Assembly: GCA_030710605.1 (NCBI GenBank)
Contig: CP092863.1
Location: 63,898,438 to 63,962,437 of the forward strand
Source: Cordylochernes scorpioides
Lineage: Eukaryota; Arthropoda; Arachnida; Pseudoscorpiones; Chernetidae
DNA: 64,000 nt
Direction of reading: 5' to 3'
The notes below the pieces were generated by a model, which saw only the letters and a list, made by a program, of their open reading frames with translations, searched no databases and was not told the DNA's origin. The position numbers were made by a program, and so were the translations under genes. Positions 22,061 to 32,712 of the stretch are shown here, in pieces; positions within the stretch are counted from its first letter, which is position 1, and every line of letters begins with the position of its first letter.

Positions 22061-22196
22061 ACCCTATCTCTCTCCATCTTATTTTATATATTTCTTATGA
22101 AATTGTATGAAGACAAATGATGTTAAATAGTTTGGGGGGCAGCTTTAGTAACAAACATTCTATTTCAGAATCAACGTCTCCAAGGATAAGTGTCTT

Positions 22197-22508
22197 TTTT
22201 TTTTTGCTTATCCCTAGTACACGTGGTACAGGCCATGATAATCATGGTGGGTAGAAGTAGGCGACTGCTTTTACTTTAAGTGCATTACATGTCTACACAT
22301 GTGAAAAGCAGTTTGACTTTGCACTTACAAATGTACCAGAGCCCCATTTGGTTACTTGCACTTGCTGGTTGGGTTGGACTTTTGCAAGAATCGGGGGCCA
22401 TTGGAGATTTTTTTTTTTTAAACATAAAAAAGTGCCCAGTGTAGGAATCAAACCCAGGTCGTAGCAGTCGAAAACCAACGGTTTAGACCATCCTCCCACC
22501 TACCCCCT
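22197..22508 (-). mobile_element. SINE-A with target-site duplication
   Basis: Full-length SINE-A on the minus strand, flanked by the direct repeat AAGTGTCTT at 22188-22196 and 22509-22517. The A tail (T run here) abuts the left repeat and the tRNA-like head abuts the right one, as expected for LINE-driven retroposition. Confidence 0.9.
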
Positions 22509-22782
22509 AAGTGTCTTCTTTCATTACCAAGACACTTATCCTTGGAGACCTGTTGTTAATTCTGATTGTGATCAAAGGATTATAACCATTTAAACATTTT
22601 ATTTCATACCCTGAGATACTTCAATTAGAGTTTGACAAGGATTGAAGAGTTCCTGAAATATTACAGCTTTAAAACTTGTTTTTTTTTTTTTTTGGAAGCC
22701 ATGTCAAATATGATCAGACAACTTCCTGATCACAGACAGTAAGCTGGTTATCTTAACTATCTTGAGACATATTGCACTAAGG

Positions 22783-22989
22783 CAGGGGTCGGTAAACTGC
22801 GGCTCATGAGCCACAGGCGGCTCTTTGGATGTGAAGCTACGGCCCTTTATATAGTTCCATATGCAAATATTATTTATGCAAGTACTATTTATTATTGGAA
22901 AGAAAAAAATGTTGTGGCTTTTTGAAAACTTTGAAAGTTTGTAAATTGTAATTTTTGACTTTTCCGACTCAAAAGTTTGCCGACTCCTG
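22783..22989 (+). mobile_element. hAT-like MITE
   Basis: Terminal inverted repeats are CAGGGGTCGGTAAACTG on the left and AGTTTGCCGACTCCTG on the right. An exact 8-bp target duplication CACTAAGG lies at 22775-22782 and 22990-22997. The 8-bp duplication and the CAGGGGTCGG terminus fit hAT non-autonomous elements. No coding capacity. Confidence 0.9.
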
Positions 22990-23012
22990 CACTAAGGCAT
23001 TGCTTAGACTAG

Positions 23013-23192
23013 TGGGTCCGCAACCTTTTGAGTCAAGAAGAGCCAAAAATTACAATTTACTAAATTTCAAAGTTTTTAAAGAGCCATAATTTTTTTTTCT
23101 TACCAACAATAAATAGTACTCACATAAATAAAAACTTTATAGGAGTACTACACGCAGTTTCACATCCAAAGAGCCTCATGCGACCTCTGACC
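23013..23192 (-). mobile_element. hAT-like MITE, second copy inverted
   Basis: This is the same family as the element just upstream, reversed: AGAGCCAAAAATTACAATTT and CACATCCAAAGAGCC match its complement. Its flanks TAGACTAG and TAGTCTAT may be a decayed 8-bp target duplication. The two copies are separated by only about 23 bases and could form a hairpin. Confidence 0.75.
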
Positions 23193-23599
23193 TAGTCTAT
23201 TACATTTTTCTTATTTAACCTTTCAATTGTCTGTAAGGTGACATAAAGCAAACCAATTGACCTCTCTTTGGCTTTCCTCTAAGATGGTTCCATGTACAGA
23301 GGTTGACCATTTCCCACACAAGGTGTTCAAATAGAGGAGATCTAGACTAGATGTTGATAAGTATCTTTAGTAAGGAGCAACACCTACAATCCAAAATTCC
23401 ACAAGAGACTTCAGCAATCACAAATTGATCTACAACCAACAAAAAAAGGCCAACTTCTCAATCTTTCATAGACTGGTATCAAATAGAAATCCCAAACAAT
23501 CCCTCCAACTTTTTAGAGAAGTATCCACATAATAAGCCAATCAGGTCACTTACACCCATTCAATCTATGAAGAAAGGACAAAATTTACCTAAATACACA

Positions 23600-24905
23600 C
23601 AAAATGGAAAAGGCCATCACTCAGCATATAATAAGATAGTAAAAAAGTGAAATTGTACTGGTATCAGGCGGATAAATTAAGGAAAAGACATCTCCTTATC
23701 ATGTAACTAAAAGTTACTGATGGCTTGCACTATATGCGGGAATAAATATCAACAAGTCATCACTCCTCAGCATGTAACAAAATAGTACAAAGTGAAATTG
23801 TACTGGTATCAGGCAGATAAATTAAGGAAAAGACATCTCCTTATCATGTAACTAAAAGTTACTGATGGCTTGCACTATATGCGGGAATAAATATCAACTA
23901 AGTCATCACTCCTCAGCATGTAACAAAATAGTACAAAGTGAAATTGTACTGGTATCAGGCGGATAAATTAAGGAAAAGACATTTCCTGTGAAACTAGAAG
24001 TTGCTGATGGCTTGCACTATATGCAGGAATAAATATCAACTAAGTCATCACTCCTCAGCATGTAACAAAATAGTACAAAGTGAAATTGTACTGGTATCAG
24101 GCAGATAAATTAAGGAAAAGACATCTCCTTATCATGTAACTAAAAGTTACTGATGGCTTGCACTATATGCGGGAATAAATATCAACTAAGTCATCACTCC
24201 TCAGCATGTAACAAAATAGTACAAAGTGAAATTGTACTGGTATCAGGCAGATAAATTAAGGAAAAGACATCTCCTTATCATGTAACTAAAAGTTACTGAT
24301 GGCTTGCACTATATGCGGGAATAAATATCAACTAAGTCATCACTCCTCAGCATGTAACAAAATAGTACAAAGTGAAATTGTACTGGTATCAGGCGGATAA
24401 ATTAAGGAAAAGACATTTCCTTATCATGTAACTAAAAGTTACTGATGGCTTGCACTATATGCGGGAATAAATATCAACTAAGTCATCACTCCTCAGCATG
24501 TAACAAAATAGTACAAAGTGAAATTGTACTGGTATCAGGCGGATAAATTAAGGAAAAGACATTTCCTGTGAAACTAGAAGTTGCTGATGGCTTGCACTAT
24601 ATGCAGGAATAAATATCAACTAAGTCATCACTCCTCAGCATGTAACAAAATAGTACAAAGTGAAATTGTACTGGTATCAGGCAGATAAATTAAGGAAAAG
24701 ACATTTCCTGTGAAACTAGAAGTTGCTGATGGCTTGCACTATATGCAGGAATAAATATCAACTAAGTCATCACTCCTCAGCATGTAACAAAATAGTACAA
24801 AGTGAAATTGTACTGGTATCAGGCGGATAAATTAAGGAAAAGACATTTCCTGTGAAACTAGAAGTTGCTGATGGCTTGCACTATATGCGGGAATAAATAT
24901 CAACA
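23600..24905 (+). repeat. Tandem array, 142-146-bp unit, 9 copies
   Basis: The marker TACTGGTATCAGG starts at about 23656, 23801, 23947, 24089, 24235, 24381, 24527, 24669 and 24811. Two unit types alternate. Type A has CCTTATCATGTAACTAAAAG and is 146 bp; type B has CCTGTGAAACTAGAAG and is 142 bp. The order is A A B A A A B B B. Related single, partly palindromic copies lie at about 5340-5460, 25540-25800, 43550-43660 and 44640-44720. Confidence 0.9.
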
Positions 24906-25019
24906 ATTAGTTTGTTTTTATTCTAACAGATGGTCAAAGACACTCAATATAACAAACCAATGAAGAGCATGATTTTCAGGAATTTACCCGAAGGAAAAGA
25001 ATAAAAAACAATATCAGTA

Positions 25020-25320
25020 CAGTAAAAAACCTCTATGTAAGTGATACTAAGTTGCAGAGCAAAATTGTCCTTTAGACAGAGGTGTCCTCTTACCTCAGAG
25101 TTGTTAAATAGCAAAAATGATCATTTTAACAATGAAAACTGTCCTCTCACATGGAGATTCTTTTTTTTTTGCTAGTACACGTGATACAGTCCATGATAAT
25201 CATGGTGGGTAGAAATAGGTTACTGCTTTTACTGTAAGTGCACCACATGTCTACAGATGTGAAAAGCAGTTCTACTTTTGCACTTACAAATGTTTCAGAG
25301 CCCTGTTGGTGGGGTTGGAC
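25020..25320. repeat. Decayed PG1 MITE followed by 5'-truncated SINE-A
   Basis: 25020-25150 is a PG1 relic (CAGTAAAAAACCTCTATG, TTAGACAGAGGTGTCCTCTT). 25157-25320 is the 3' half of a minus-strand SINE-A that lacks the tRNA-like head. The two lie back to back. Confidence 0.7.
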
Positions 25321-25539
25321 TGGGGTTGTTAAAATCCACATTCCTGAGTGTGGTAGGTTGATGACATTGTGTGTGTTCCAGATTACAACAACCTGCTTGA
25401 AAGACCTCCTCTTGCTAGCATACAATTCCTCACACAAGACTGAGCTGAGGCCCTGAGGAGTTCTTCTTCACCTTGCAAATCATGTTAATAAACTTCATTG
25501 CCAATTTTCCCCCCCTTCCTTCTGGCTCTTTATTTAGAA

Positions 25540-25800
25540 AAAAATAGTACAAATGTGACATTGTACTGGGGTACGGTGCATAAATTATGAAAAAAAGACA
25601 TCTCCTTATTGTGCAACTGAAAGTTGAAAAACGCGTCCATGGTTAGCTTTTCTTGATTAATCAAGAATTGGTATTTGACCAATTCTAGAATAATTAAAAA
25701 TCAATGAGAATAGTTGATATTTATTCCAATAGATGGCGCAAGCTATCAGCAACTTTCAGTTGCACGATAAGGAGATGTCTTTTTTCATAATCTTTATTTA
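25540..25800. repeat. Palindromic relative of the 145-bp array unit
   Basis: The left arm AAGACATCTCCTTATTGTGCAA is answered by TGCACGATAAGGAGATGTCTT on the right. The centre reads GAATTGGTATTTGACCAATTC, itself a palindrome. The arms match the CATCTCCTTATC block of the array at 23600. Confidence 0.7.
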
Positions 25801-26007
25801 GAGTTAAAAATTACACTGAGGTAAAAAGAATTGATATTTTAAAATAAGTTCAAGGTAACAAAGCCAAATAAGTATCTAATATCAATTGATTTAAATCTCC
25901 TGGATCAAACAAATGTTTCTGGAGATGTGTTTCTTTTATCTTTATTAAATGTAATGTTGAGCTTTCAGACATCTCTGTCCTTCTACGTGAGTACATGGAA
26001 ACACCGT

Positions 26008-26330
26008 TAAGATGCTAACTGATTTATATATACCTTTAAATATTAGGATAGATTTTGCATATTGCTCGATATATATATTTATCAACATCTAGCAACATGC
26101 AAAATCTATCCTAATATTTAAAGGTATACAGTAGAACCTCCATGAGACGACATTCCCGCTAGAAGACATCTCTCTACAACGGACAGTTTTCATGGACAAA
26201 ATTATCATTTTTACTATTTTGACACTATCTGGTAAGAGGACACATCTCCCTAAAGGTAACTTTGGTTCTGCAATTAGGTGTTGTCCTTTACAGGGTGGTT
26301 CTACTGTATATAAATCAGTTATCATCTTAA
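26008..26330. repeat. Palindrome interrupted by a PG1 MITE
   Basis: Left arm TATACCTTTAAATATTAGGA and right arm TCCTAATATTTAAAGGTATA are complementary. The right arm is split by a PG1 element at 26128-26306 (CAGTAGAACCTCC...GGTTCTACTG). The intact left arm shows what the target looked like: one TA before insertion, duplicated after it. Confidence 0.8.
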
Positions 26331-26539
26331 AGGCGTTTCTATGTTTCTATATACTACTGTAGAAAACCAGAGATACCTGAAAGCTCGAGATTATGTTTAA
26401 TAAAGATAAAGAAACTTCAGAAACCTGTAGTATTTGCTTAATTAAATAAGTTTCTAAGTTTATTATCAAACTGCTGCATGACTGGTACAGAGCAGGAGAG
26501 ACAAGAACCAATTCTGTCCTTCCAAGAGAACAACAGTCT

Positions 26540-26860
26540 TTGATTTCCAGACTTAATTCTGTTCATCTATGGACAATGACTTTCCAGAATGGTTTCAAGG
26601 TTTTCCCACTATGTACTAAGTGTCAACCTGCAACCTCAAACCACATTATTGACTGTATTGACTCATCCATTGATGAGCTTTACTCATCCCCAGCAGAAAC
26701 CATCAACAAGCTCTACAGACTTGATATCCTGATATGATCGAGTTTCCAGACTCAAGTCTGGTAATCTATGGACAATGACTTTCCAGATTGGTTGCAAGGT
26801 TTCCCACTATGTACTAAGTGTCAACCTGTAACCCCAAACCACAGTATCCAAAACAAAAAT
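26540..26860 (+). pseudogene. Reverse-transcriptase C-terminal zinc-knuckle relic, two partial copies
   Basis: The frame contains FPLCTKCQPATSNHIIDC, a Cys-x2-Cys ... His-x3-Cys pattern seen at the C-terminal end of some non-LTR retrotransposon polyproteins, followed by DELYSSPAETINKLYRL. A second, shorter copy with LCTKCQPVTPNH starts near 26770. Both lack the RT core. Confidence 0.55.
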
Positions 26861-27234
26861 AAAACAAGACCTGGAAGATCTCACCTAAACACAGTGTACC
26901 AAGGAGTGAATCTCAGAAATAGACATCATCAAACAACAGTAAGATTTTTAGAACAGGCCATCTTAAGCCATTGAAGAGCCCCATAAAGCAAGAAACTTAT
27001 TCTCGGATGCAGTTTTTTATTATTGCTTTAAGACCCTTTGACCAGTTTTTTCCTAAAGGATGGGTCACCCTAATGTAGCAATTTACACAATGAACTTATC
27101 CAAAATGCTTTAAATTGGACAATTTGGTTGAACATTAACAAGTAAAATTATTATTTTATACAATAGAGTAAATATTTATAAATTCAATTGGGTTCTATCG
27201 ATAAATTTTGTAACAAATATATTTATTGGCGATG

Positions 27235-27376
27235 ATAAGGCACAATTTGGGTGATTTATAAACACAAAATAATAAGATCAAATCCAAATAAATAAATAGT
27301 GTGCGACGTTTCAACGTTGTTACCAAAATGTCACACACTATTTATTTATTTGGATTTGATCTTATTACCTTGTGTT
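27235..27376 (+). mobile_element. FB1 element with target-site duplication
   Basis: It starts ATAAGGCACAATTTGGGT and ends TATTACCTTGTGTT. Flanks are TATTGGCGATG (27224-27234) and TACTGGCAATG (27377-27387), an 11-bp duplication with two differences. The short form of the family is present, with the palindromic centre reduced. Confidence 0.8.
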
Positions 27377-27674
27377 TACTGGCAATGTGTTTCTTTTCAA
27401 TAATATCATCAAATATTATCTCTCTTCTTCTTCTTTCTTATCTCCACACTGGGTGAAGTAGAATGCGTCAGCCTTTGTCATCAAGACTGGGAGCACTACT
27501 CAGATCTCTACAGATCTTATATTGCAATGATATAAGTTATTGAATTTAATAACTTTTATCATTGCAGTAAGGTCTGTAGAAATAATATTTGATGTAATTA
27601 TTGAAAAGAAACACATTTCCAGTAAATTTAATTTTGTTAGAAAATTTAACAATAGAATATCTTTCTAAAGAACA

Positions 27675-28370
27675 ACATCTAGTTGCAGAGCCAAAGTGTC
27701 CTTTAGAGAGAGGTGTCCTCTTACCGGAGAGTTACAAAATAGTAAAAATGGTAATTTTGTAAATGAAAACTGTCCTTTGTAGAGAGGTGTCCTCTAGCGT
27801 GAGTGTCCACATTCATGAAGTTTAGCACCCAGAGAGTGTAAATTTATTATTTTTGTGTTAAAAACTTCCAATGTGGCCCCCAATTCTTGCAAAAGTCCAA
27901 CCCTTCCAACGAGTGCAAGTAACCAAACGGGATTCTAACACACTTGTAAGTGCAAAGTTGAACTGCTTTTCACATGTGTAAACATGTGGTGCACTTACAG
28001 TAAAAGCAGTTGTTAACTACCCACCAAATACAGTAGAACCTCCCTGTAAAGGACATCTAATTGCAGAGCCAAAGTGTCCTTTAGAGAGAGGTGTCCTCTT
28101 ACCGGAGAGTTGCTAAATAGTAAAAATGGTAATTTTGTAAATAAAAACTGTGCTTTACAGAGGTGTCCTCTAGCGTGAGTGTCCTTTCATGGAGGTTCTA
28201 CTGTATATATTCAACTTGGACGGGGCTCTGGCACATTTGTAAATGCAAAGTCGAACTGCTTTTCACATGAGTAGACATGTGGTGCACTTACAGTAAAAGC
28301 AGTCACTAATTACCCACCATGATTATTATGGCCTGTACCACATGTATTAGGGATAATTTAAAAAAATATA
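27675..28370 (+). mobile_element. Nest of SINE-A fragments and PG1 MITEs
   Basis: A PG1 body without termini lies at 27675-27800. A headless SINE-A lies at 27868-28027. A complete PG1 lies at 28031-28203 (CAGTAGAACCTCC...GGTTCTACTG) with TA on both sides. A further SINE-A 3' half lies at 28215-28368. The phrase TATTCAACTTGG recurs at about 28207 and 28540, flanking the last SINE fragment plus the adjacent PG2. Confidence 0.75.
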
Positions 28371-28376
28371 TATATA

Positions 28377-28537
28377 CAGTTAAACCTGTCTATAGCGCCC
28401 CCTTTTGGGAATCACCAGAATAGGGTGCTATAGAGAGGTCACTTTTAATGTAAAATGTTTACATTTTAATGTTTAAAATTGGGTGCTATAGAGAGGAAGG
28501 CGCTATTTAGAGGGGGCGCTATAGACAGGTTTAACTG
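28377..28537. mobile_element. PG2 MITE
   Basis: Termini CAGTTAAACCTGTCTATAGC and TAGACAGGTTTAACTG, with TA on both sides. The body alternates TAGAGAGG and GGCGCTAT blocks. It is a palindromic non-autonomous element as at 5472. Confidence 0.85.
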
Positions 28538-28621
28538 TATATTCAACTTGGGTCTCATCTCTAGGACCATTCCCTGTATGTTATACCCACAAACTTTCTA
28601 TAGACATCACACACATAAATA

Positions 28622-29101
28622 GTGGTGGTGCTTATCTCCATGGTTAAGCCAATTCCTGAAGTCCACTCCTCTCCAATTTTGTGATGGTAGTTATAGGCCT
28701 GGAAAATAGGTCCTCTATTGTCAGTTCTGAGCATGATATGTTCCGGAGAAGCTTCCGCACTATTGTATTTCAAGTATTACTATATAGTCCTGGCTTATCA
28801 GTGGTAGTGGTGCTTATCTCCATGGTTAAGCCAATTCCTGAAGTCCACTCCTCTCCAATTTTGTGATGGTAGTTATAGGCCTGGAAAATAGGTCCTCTAT
28901 TGTCAGTTCTGAGCATGATATGTTCCGGAGAAGCTTCCGCACTATTGTATTTCAAGTATTACTATATAGTCCTGGCTTATCAGTGGTAGTGGTGCTTATC
29001 TCCATGGTTAAGCCAATTCCTGAAGTCCACTCCTCTCCAATTTTGTGATGGTAGTTATAGGCCTGGAAAATAGGTCCTCTATTGTCAGTTCTGAGCATGA
29101 T
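28622..29101. repeat. Tandem array, 182-bp unit, about 2.6 copies
   Basis: GGTGCTTATCTCCATGG recurs at 182-bp spacing from about 28627. The repeats are essentially identical, including GTGATGGTAGTTATAGGCC. Identical 61-codon frames in each unit are by-products. A single reverse-complement piece of the unit lies at 9945-10005. Confidence 0.9.
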
Positions 29102-29109
29102 AACATAAA

Positions 29110-29740
29110 TAGTAAAGAGAGTAACAATTTATTTTATACCTAGAGGTTGAAATACAAATTATTAAAGCATGCAATTGAGAGAGAGAAATAGAGATAAAAG
29201 AAAGAGGAATAAATGTACACAAAAAGTCAAGTACACTGTGTTTGTCTGTGCAATGTATAGCAATAAAAATTTACCAGTTAGGCATAGTTTTAGGGTGTAT
29301 ATATCTAATCCACTAGAGATCTAAAATTATAGAAATGAACAACAACAACAACAAAACATAATCTGTACAGTTGTCAAGGAAGAAGCTTATATACCACACC
29401 ACAGACTAAGGTAGGTAGGTTTGGGGAATCTAAAAAAAAGCTTTGCTGCTAAGAACCAATCAGTAAGGATGAAGAGAGCAAGTATATTCCTGATGACTTC
29501 ACAGTTCCTATATACAATGTCCAGTTGGCAGAGTAGGGATGTAGGTAGAACAACCTCCCAGTCACAGTAGATTTTTTGTTGTCTTGTATGAAAGTAGCAG
29601 AGTTACGGAGGGGAAACAATCAAATTGGTTGGCCAATCTTTTCAGAAGTATGTACATAAGTTAGCGGGTCAGACCCATTCTCTCTAGACGGTCTGTACAC
29701 ACACATAGGTCTTATATACATGTGAATGGTACAGTGAGAC
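29110..29740. other. Gene-free stretch
   Basis: Unrecognised sequence with short purine-rich simple repeats (GAGAGAGAAATAGAGATAAA). No gene or known element seen. The last exon of tropomodulin could lie in this direction but no candidate stood out. Confidence 0.5.
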
Positions 29741-29744
29741 CACA

Positions 29745-30335
29745 AATTGAATTATACATTAGAAACACACGGTAATAGGAACAAAATCCAATTTAATAGT
29801 GTGTGACGTTTCGGTATCAGCATTTTTACCATCATTGTATATTGAATGTTCTCTCGGCAGAGCTGACTGCTACAGAGCACGTCCCCAGGTGGTGGATAGA
29901 GGAATGACCTTCAGATATGAAGGCCAGCTGCGAAACAAGCAGAATAACTCTAATGAATAAGCAGTCACTGACCAACAGCAGCATTGTTAGAAAGAGGAGA
30001 AAGACCTCTTCAAAAATCCTGAGTTCAACTGTCCCGGTTGATAGACCTCAGCAAGGGTTCCACTCCAGGGATACAGAGGAGCTGTGTCTGTATTCATGTT
30101 AGAGTCGGTAGCAAAGGCTTCCATGTTAGGAACAGCCTCAAAATACATGTAAAGTCAGACTTTCACCAAAGTGTGCCTGGATCATGGTGCCATGATCAAT
30201 GAAAGCTGCACCCCTATACCCCATTCCATTAGAATTTATGTAATCTTTACACAAGGAACAACAACAACATATTGAATGCCACGCTGTTACTAAAACTGTC
30301 ACACATTATTTGGATTTAGTGTTATTACTATGTGA
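29745..30335. repeat. FB1 halves flanking a mixed repeat block
   Basis: An FB1 half at 29745-29840 and its partner at 30275-30335 enclose an RD-like segment (TTCCACTCCAGGGATACAGA) and one unit of the 138-bp repeat (CCATGATCAATGAAAGCTGC). It looks like an FB1 that captured, or was filled by, other repeats. Confidence 0.5.
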
Positions 30336-30359
30336 GAGATGTGCAATAAGGAAACTCAC

Positions 30360-30507
30360 AGCGGTCATAGTTATCTTGCAGATGTTGGTTGATCCGGACT
30401 CTGGCGTCGGGCACATGGAGACTCAGTCCCAGCCTGATTAAGGACTTGTTCTTGAGGATCAGTCGGGCCACCTCCATCTCCACACGGTTACCCAACAGGA
30501 ACGGCCT
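30360..30507 (-). CDS. tmod: Tropomodulin exon H (C-terminal LRR cap)
   Basis: The exon runs from acceptor GATGAGCAG|AGG at 30507 to donor T|GTGAGT at 30360 (148 nt, phase 0 in, phase 1 out). The peptide begins RPFLLGNRVEMEVARLILKN and ends LQDNYDR, matching the last leucine-rich repeat and start of the C-terminal helix of tropomodulins. This part belongs to the second actin-binding site. Tropomodulins continue for roughly ten more residues after this point, so a short final exon must lie at lower coordinates. I did not find it. Translation past the donor gives only a short intronic tail. Confidence 0.85.
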
Positions 30508-31675
30508 CTGCTCATCCACACAATTATCAAAGTCTCCTCTTTTTGAAGTAAAGTAGATTACATAAATCTTTTTTTTTTTTAATATAAAGGCTTGTGTGTT
30601 TGCGTGGATCACAGAATAGCTTTTTAAAAAACAATATTTTGATTAATGTTACAGAAATTGTAAAAATAATGGTTTTAAAATATATAAATACTGTGTGTGA
30701 TCTAATAAAAGCCTGCACTCCTCCAGTCCTATCATGGCAAGTTGCATACTCTATAAAATGACATTCCATGATTTAGGTATTGAAGCTGGCTGAACTATAT
30801 ATATAATTGTTTAATTTTAAAAGGAATCATACGTGTCTATAATAGTTTCGAATTCTCATAACAGATGACCCACTAATGTATCATTTTATAACATATTTAT
30901 ATTTATTAGACAAGGGCAGGGATGTGATGCAGTGCAGTGCTGGGCTCGTGGTCCAGTCCAGGAAGGTCTGGGTCTCGTTGGGCCGGTGTATGAGGGGTTG
31001 GAGCTGTGGCTAGACATTATGCAATTGCCAGTTATGATCTGAACAGGACGAAGATTAATTTACTACCGGCACGTTGTATTTAACACATTGCTGCAAAATG
31101 GTGGTCAATGGTCAAATACAATTTATACCCTTCATCTTGTTGACACACAACAATATTGTCGCGAGCATCACCTGAAAACAGCTACAACCTCCGCCAATAG
31201 ACGACGCTTTGGCCTGTTTCTAGTCTGGGATTAGTGTTGTGAGTCACCTACTACTGTGGTCCTGTTTCCTGGGGCAAATAGTTTTAAATATATTTTTATA
31301 TAGGCTCTTGTATGTAAATTACTGTAAATACCCGTTGATTGAGTTCTTATGTAATGTGGATTAAAGATTACAATAAAGGAGGAATGTTAGCAGACTTGTT
31401 GCCAGTTGCTGTTATGACTTTCTCTCTCTCTAACATCACAGTAGCTTCTGGTAAGTCTCTCGTGTCCCCCCACCAGTGGTAAGGCTGAGAGATACTGCCA
31501 GAGGAAAGGAGATCCACAGGAGTAGTGGTTCTCGGAGGGTCTTTGGGCTTTCTGCAGGGTAGAGCTGCAGAGGTGAAGCAACAGAGCCAGGGTAGGTGAT
31601 CCACGGTGGAGGAAGCGTCGTCGTTGTGAAGTACCAGAGGGGAAACGTGGGACAATATGTAAATAGAAAGTGTAC
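30508..31675. other. Tropomodulin intron, no gene seen
   Basis: The interval between exons H and G has no recognised repeat. It contains a somewhat GC-rich patch at 30905-31050 and an unremarkable AT-rich remainder. Short frames at 30328-30769 and 31368-31829 are exon reads extended into intron. Confidence 0.6.
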
Positions 31676-31819
31676 CTGGTTGGCAGCCCGGAACTCCAAC
31701 ACAGTCTGGTTGGGCAGCAAGGCCTCTAGCAGTGAGGCCAGGGTGGGACCAGTCAGGTAGTTGGACTCCACATTCAGCCGTTCTAGGGATTTGTTCTGCT
31801 TCAGTGCATCCACCAGCAT
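31676..31819 (-). CDS. tmod: Tropomodulin exon G (LRR)
   Basis: A 144-nt phase-0 exon between acceptor GGGTGCAG|ATG (AG at 31821-31820) and donor CAACCAG|GTACAC (31675). The peptide starts MLVDALKQNKSLERLNVESN and ends VLEFRAANQ. LNVESN followed by an LRR helix and ending in NQ is a hallmark of tropomodulin/leiomodin LRR domains. The acceptor has a weak pyrimidine tract. This exon lies outside the duplicated segment and is single-copy in the window. Confidence 0.88.
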
Positions 31820-32008
31820 CTGCACCCACGGACTTTTATACCATGACCACTCTCAGGGGGTAACAGGTGTCTGTCTGACAGTCCATGTGGTACCTCCAGG
31901 ATAGCTGACCAACGACAGTAGTTCCCCATCATGGAGTTTTATGAACTCCCAGTCTCCATGTTCTTGTATACAATGGGATAGTAATTTTTGTCCACTCTCA
32001 ATGTGTTA

Positions 32009-32187
32009 CAGTAGAATCTCCCTGTAAAGAACAACACCTAATTACAGAGCCAAAGGTGTCCTGAAAGGAGAGGTGTCCTCTTACTGGAAAGTTTCTATAT
32101 AGTAAAAATGGTAATTTTGCAAATGAAAACTGACCTTTATAGAGAGGTGTCCTCTAGTGTGAGTGTCCTCTCATGGAGGTTCTACTG
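32009..32187 (+). mobile_element. PG1 MITE
   Basis: Full-length element: CAGTAGAATCTCCCTG start and GGAGGTTCTACTG end, with AGAGAGGTGTCCTC blocks inside. It lies in the intron between exons G and F. Confidence 0.85.
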
Positions 32188-32214
32188 TGTCAGACTTAAA
32201 AAAATTAGATCTCT

Positions 32215-32520
32215 AATAAGGTGGTCAGTGGAAGGATGGTCTAAACCGTTGGTTTTCGACTGCTACGACCCAGGATTGAATCCTGCATTTGGCACTTTTT
32301 CTAATTAAAAAAATTCCTCAATGGCCCCCGATTCTTGCAAAAGTCCAACCCCACCATCGCGTGCAAATAACCAAATGGAGCTCTGGCACATTTTCAAGCG
32401 CAAAAGTCAAACTGCTTCTCACATGAGTAGACATGTGGTGCACTTACAGTTAAAGGAGTTGCTAACTACCCACCATGATTTATTATGGCCTGTACCACTT
32501 GTACTAGGGATAATACAAAA
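32215..32520 (+). mobile_element. SINE-A, full length
   Basis: Head TCAGTGGAAGGATGGTCTAA, B-box-like AGGATTGAATCCTGC, T run, body with TTGCAAAAGTCCAACCCCAC and the ACATGTGGTGCACTTACAG block, ending TACTAGGGATAA plus an A-rich tail. Confidence 0.85.
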
Positions 32521-32661
32521 ATTTCAAAACAGATCTCTAATGATCCAAAATATCCTATAAGAAGCCGTTGCTAGGAGTTATTTATTCCTTCCCCCAATAT
32601 CAATGTAGGCTTGAGTGGTCATACCTGACTTGTTACAATTATAATCCCTTTGGGTATAAAA

Positions 32662-32681
32662 TCTATATATATAAAATTGAA

Positions 32682-32712
<31 letters not shown>

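Noticed and set aside
23600-24905. Regular repeats resembling a CRISPR array
   Set aside because: Units are head-to-tail without unique spacers, are about 145 bp long, and the genome is eukaryotic.
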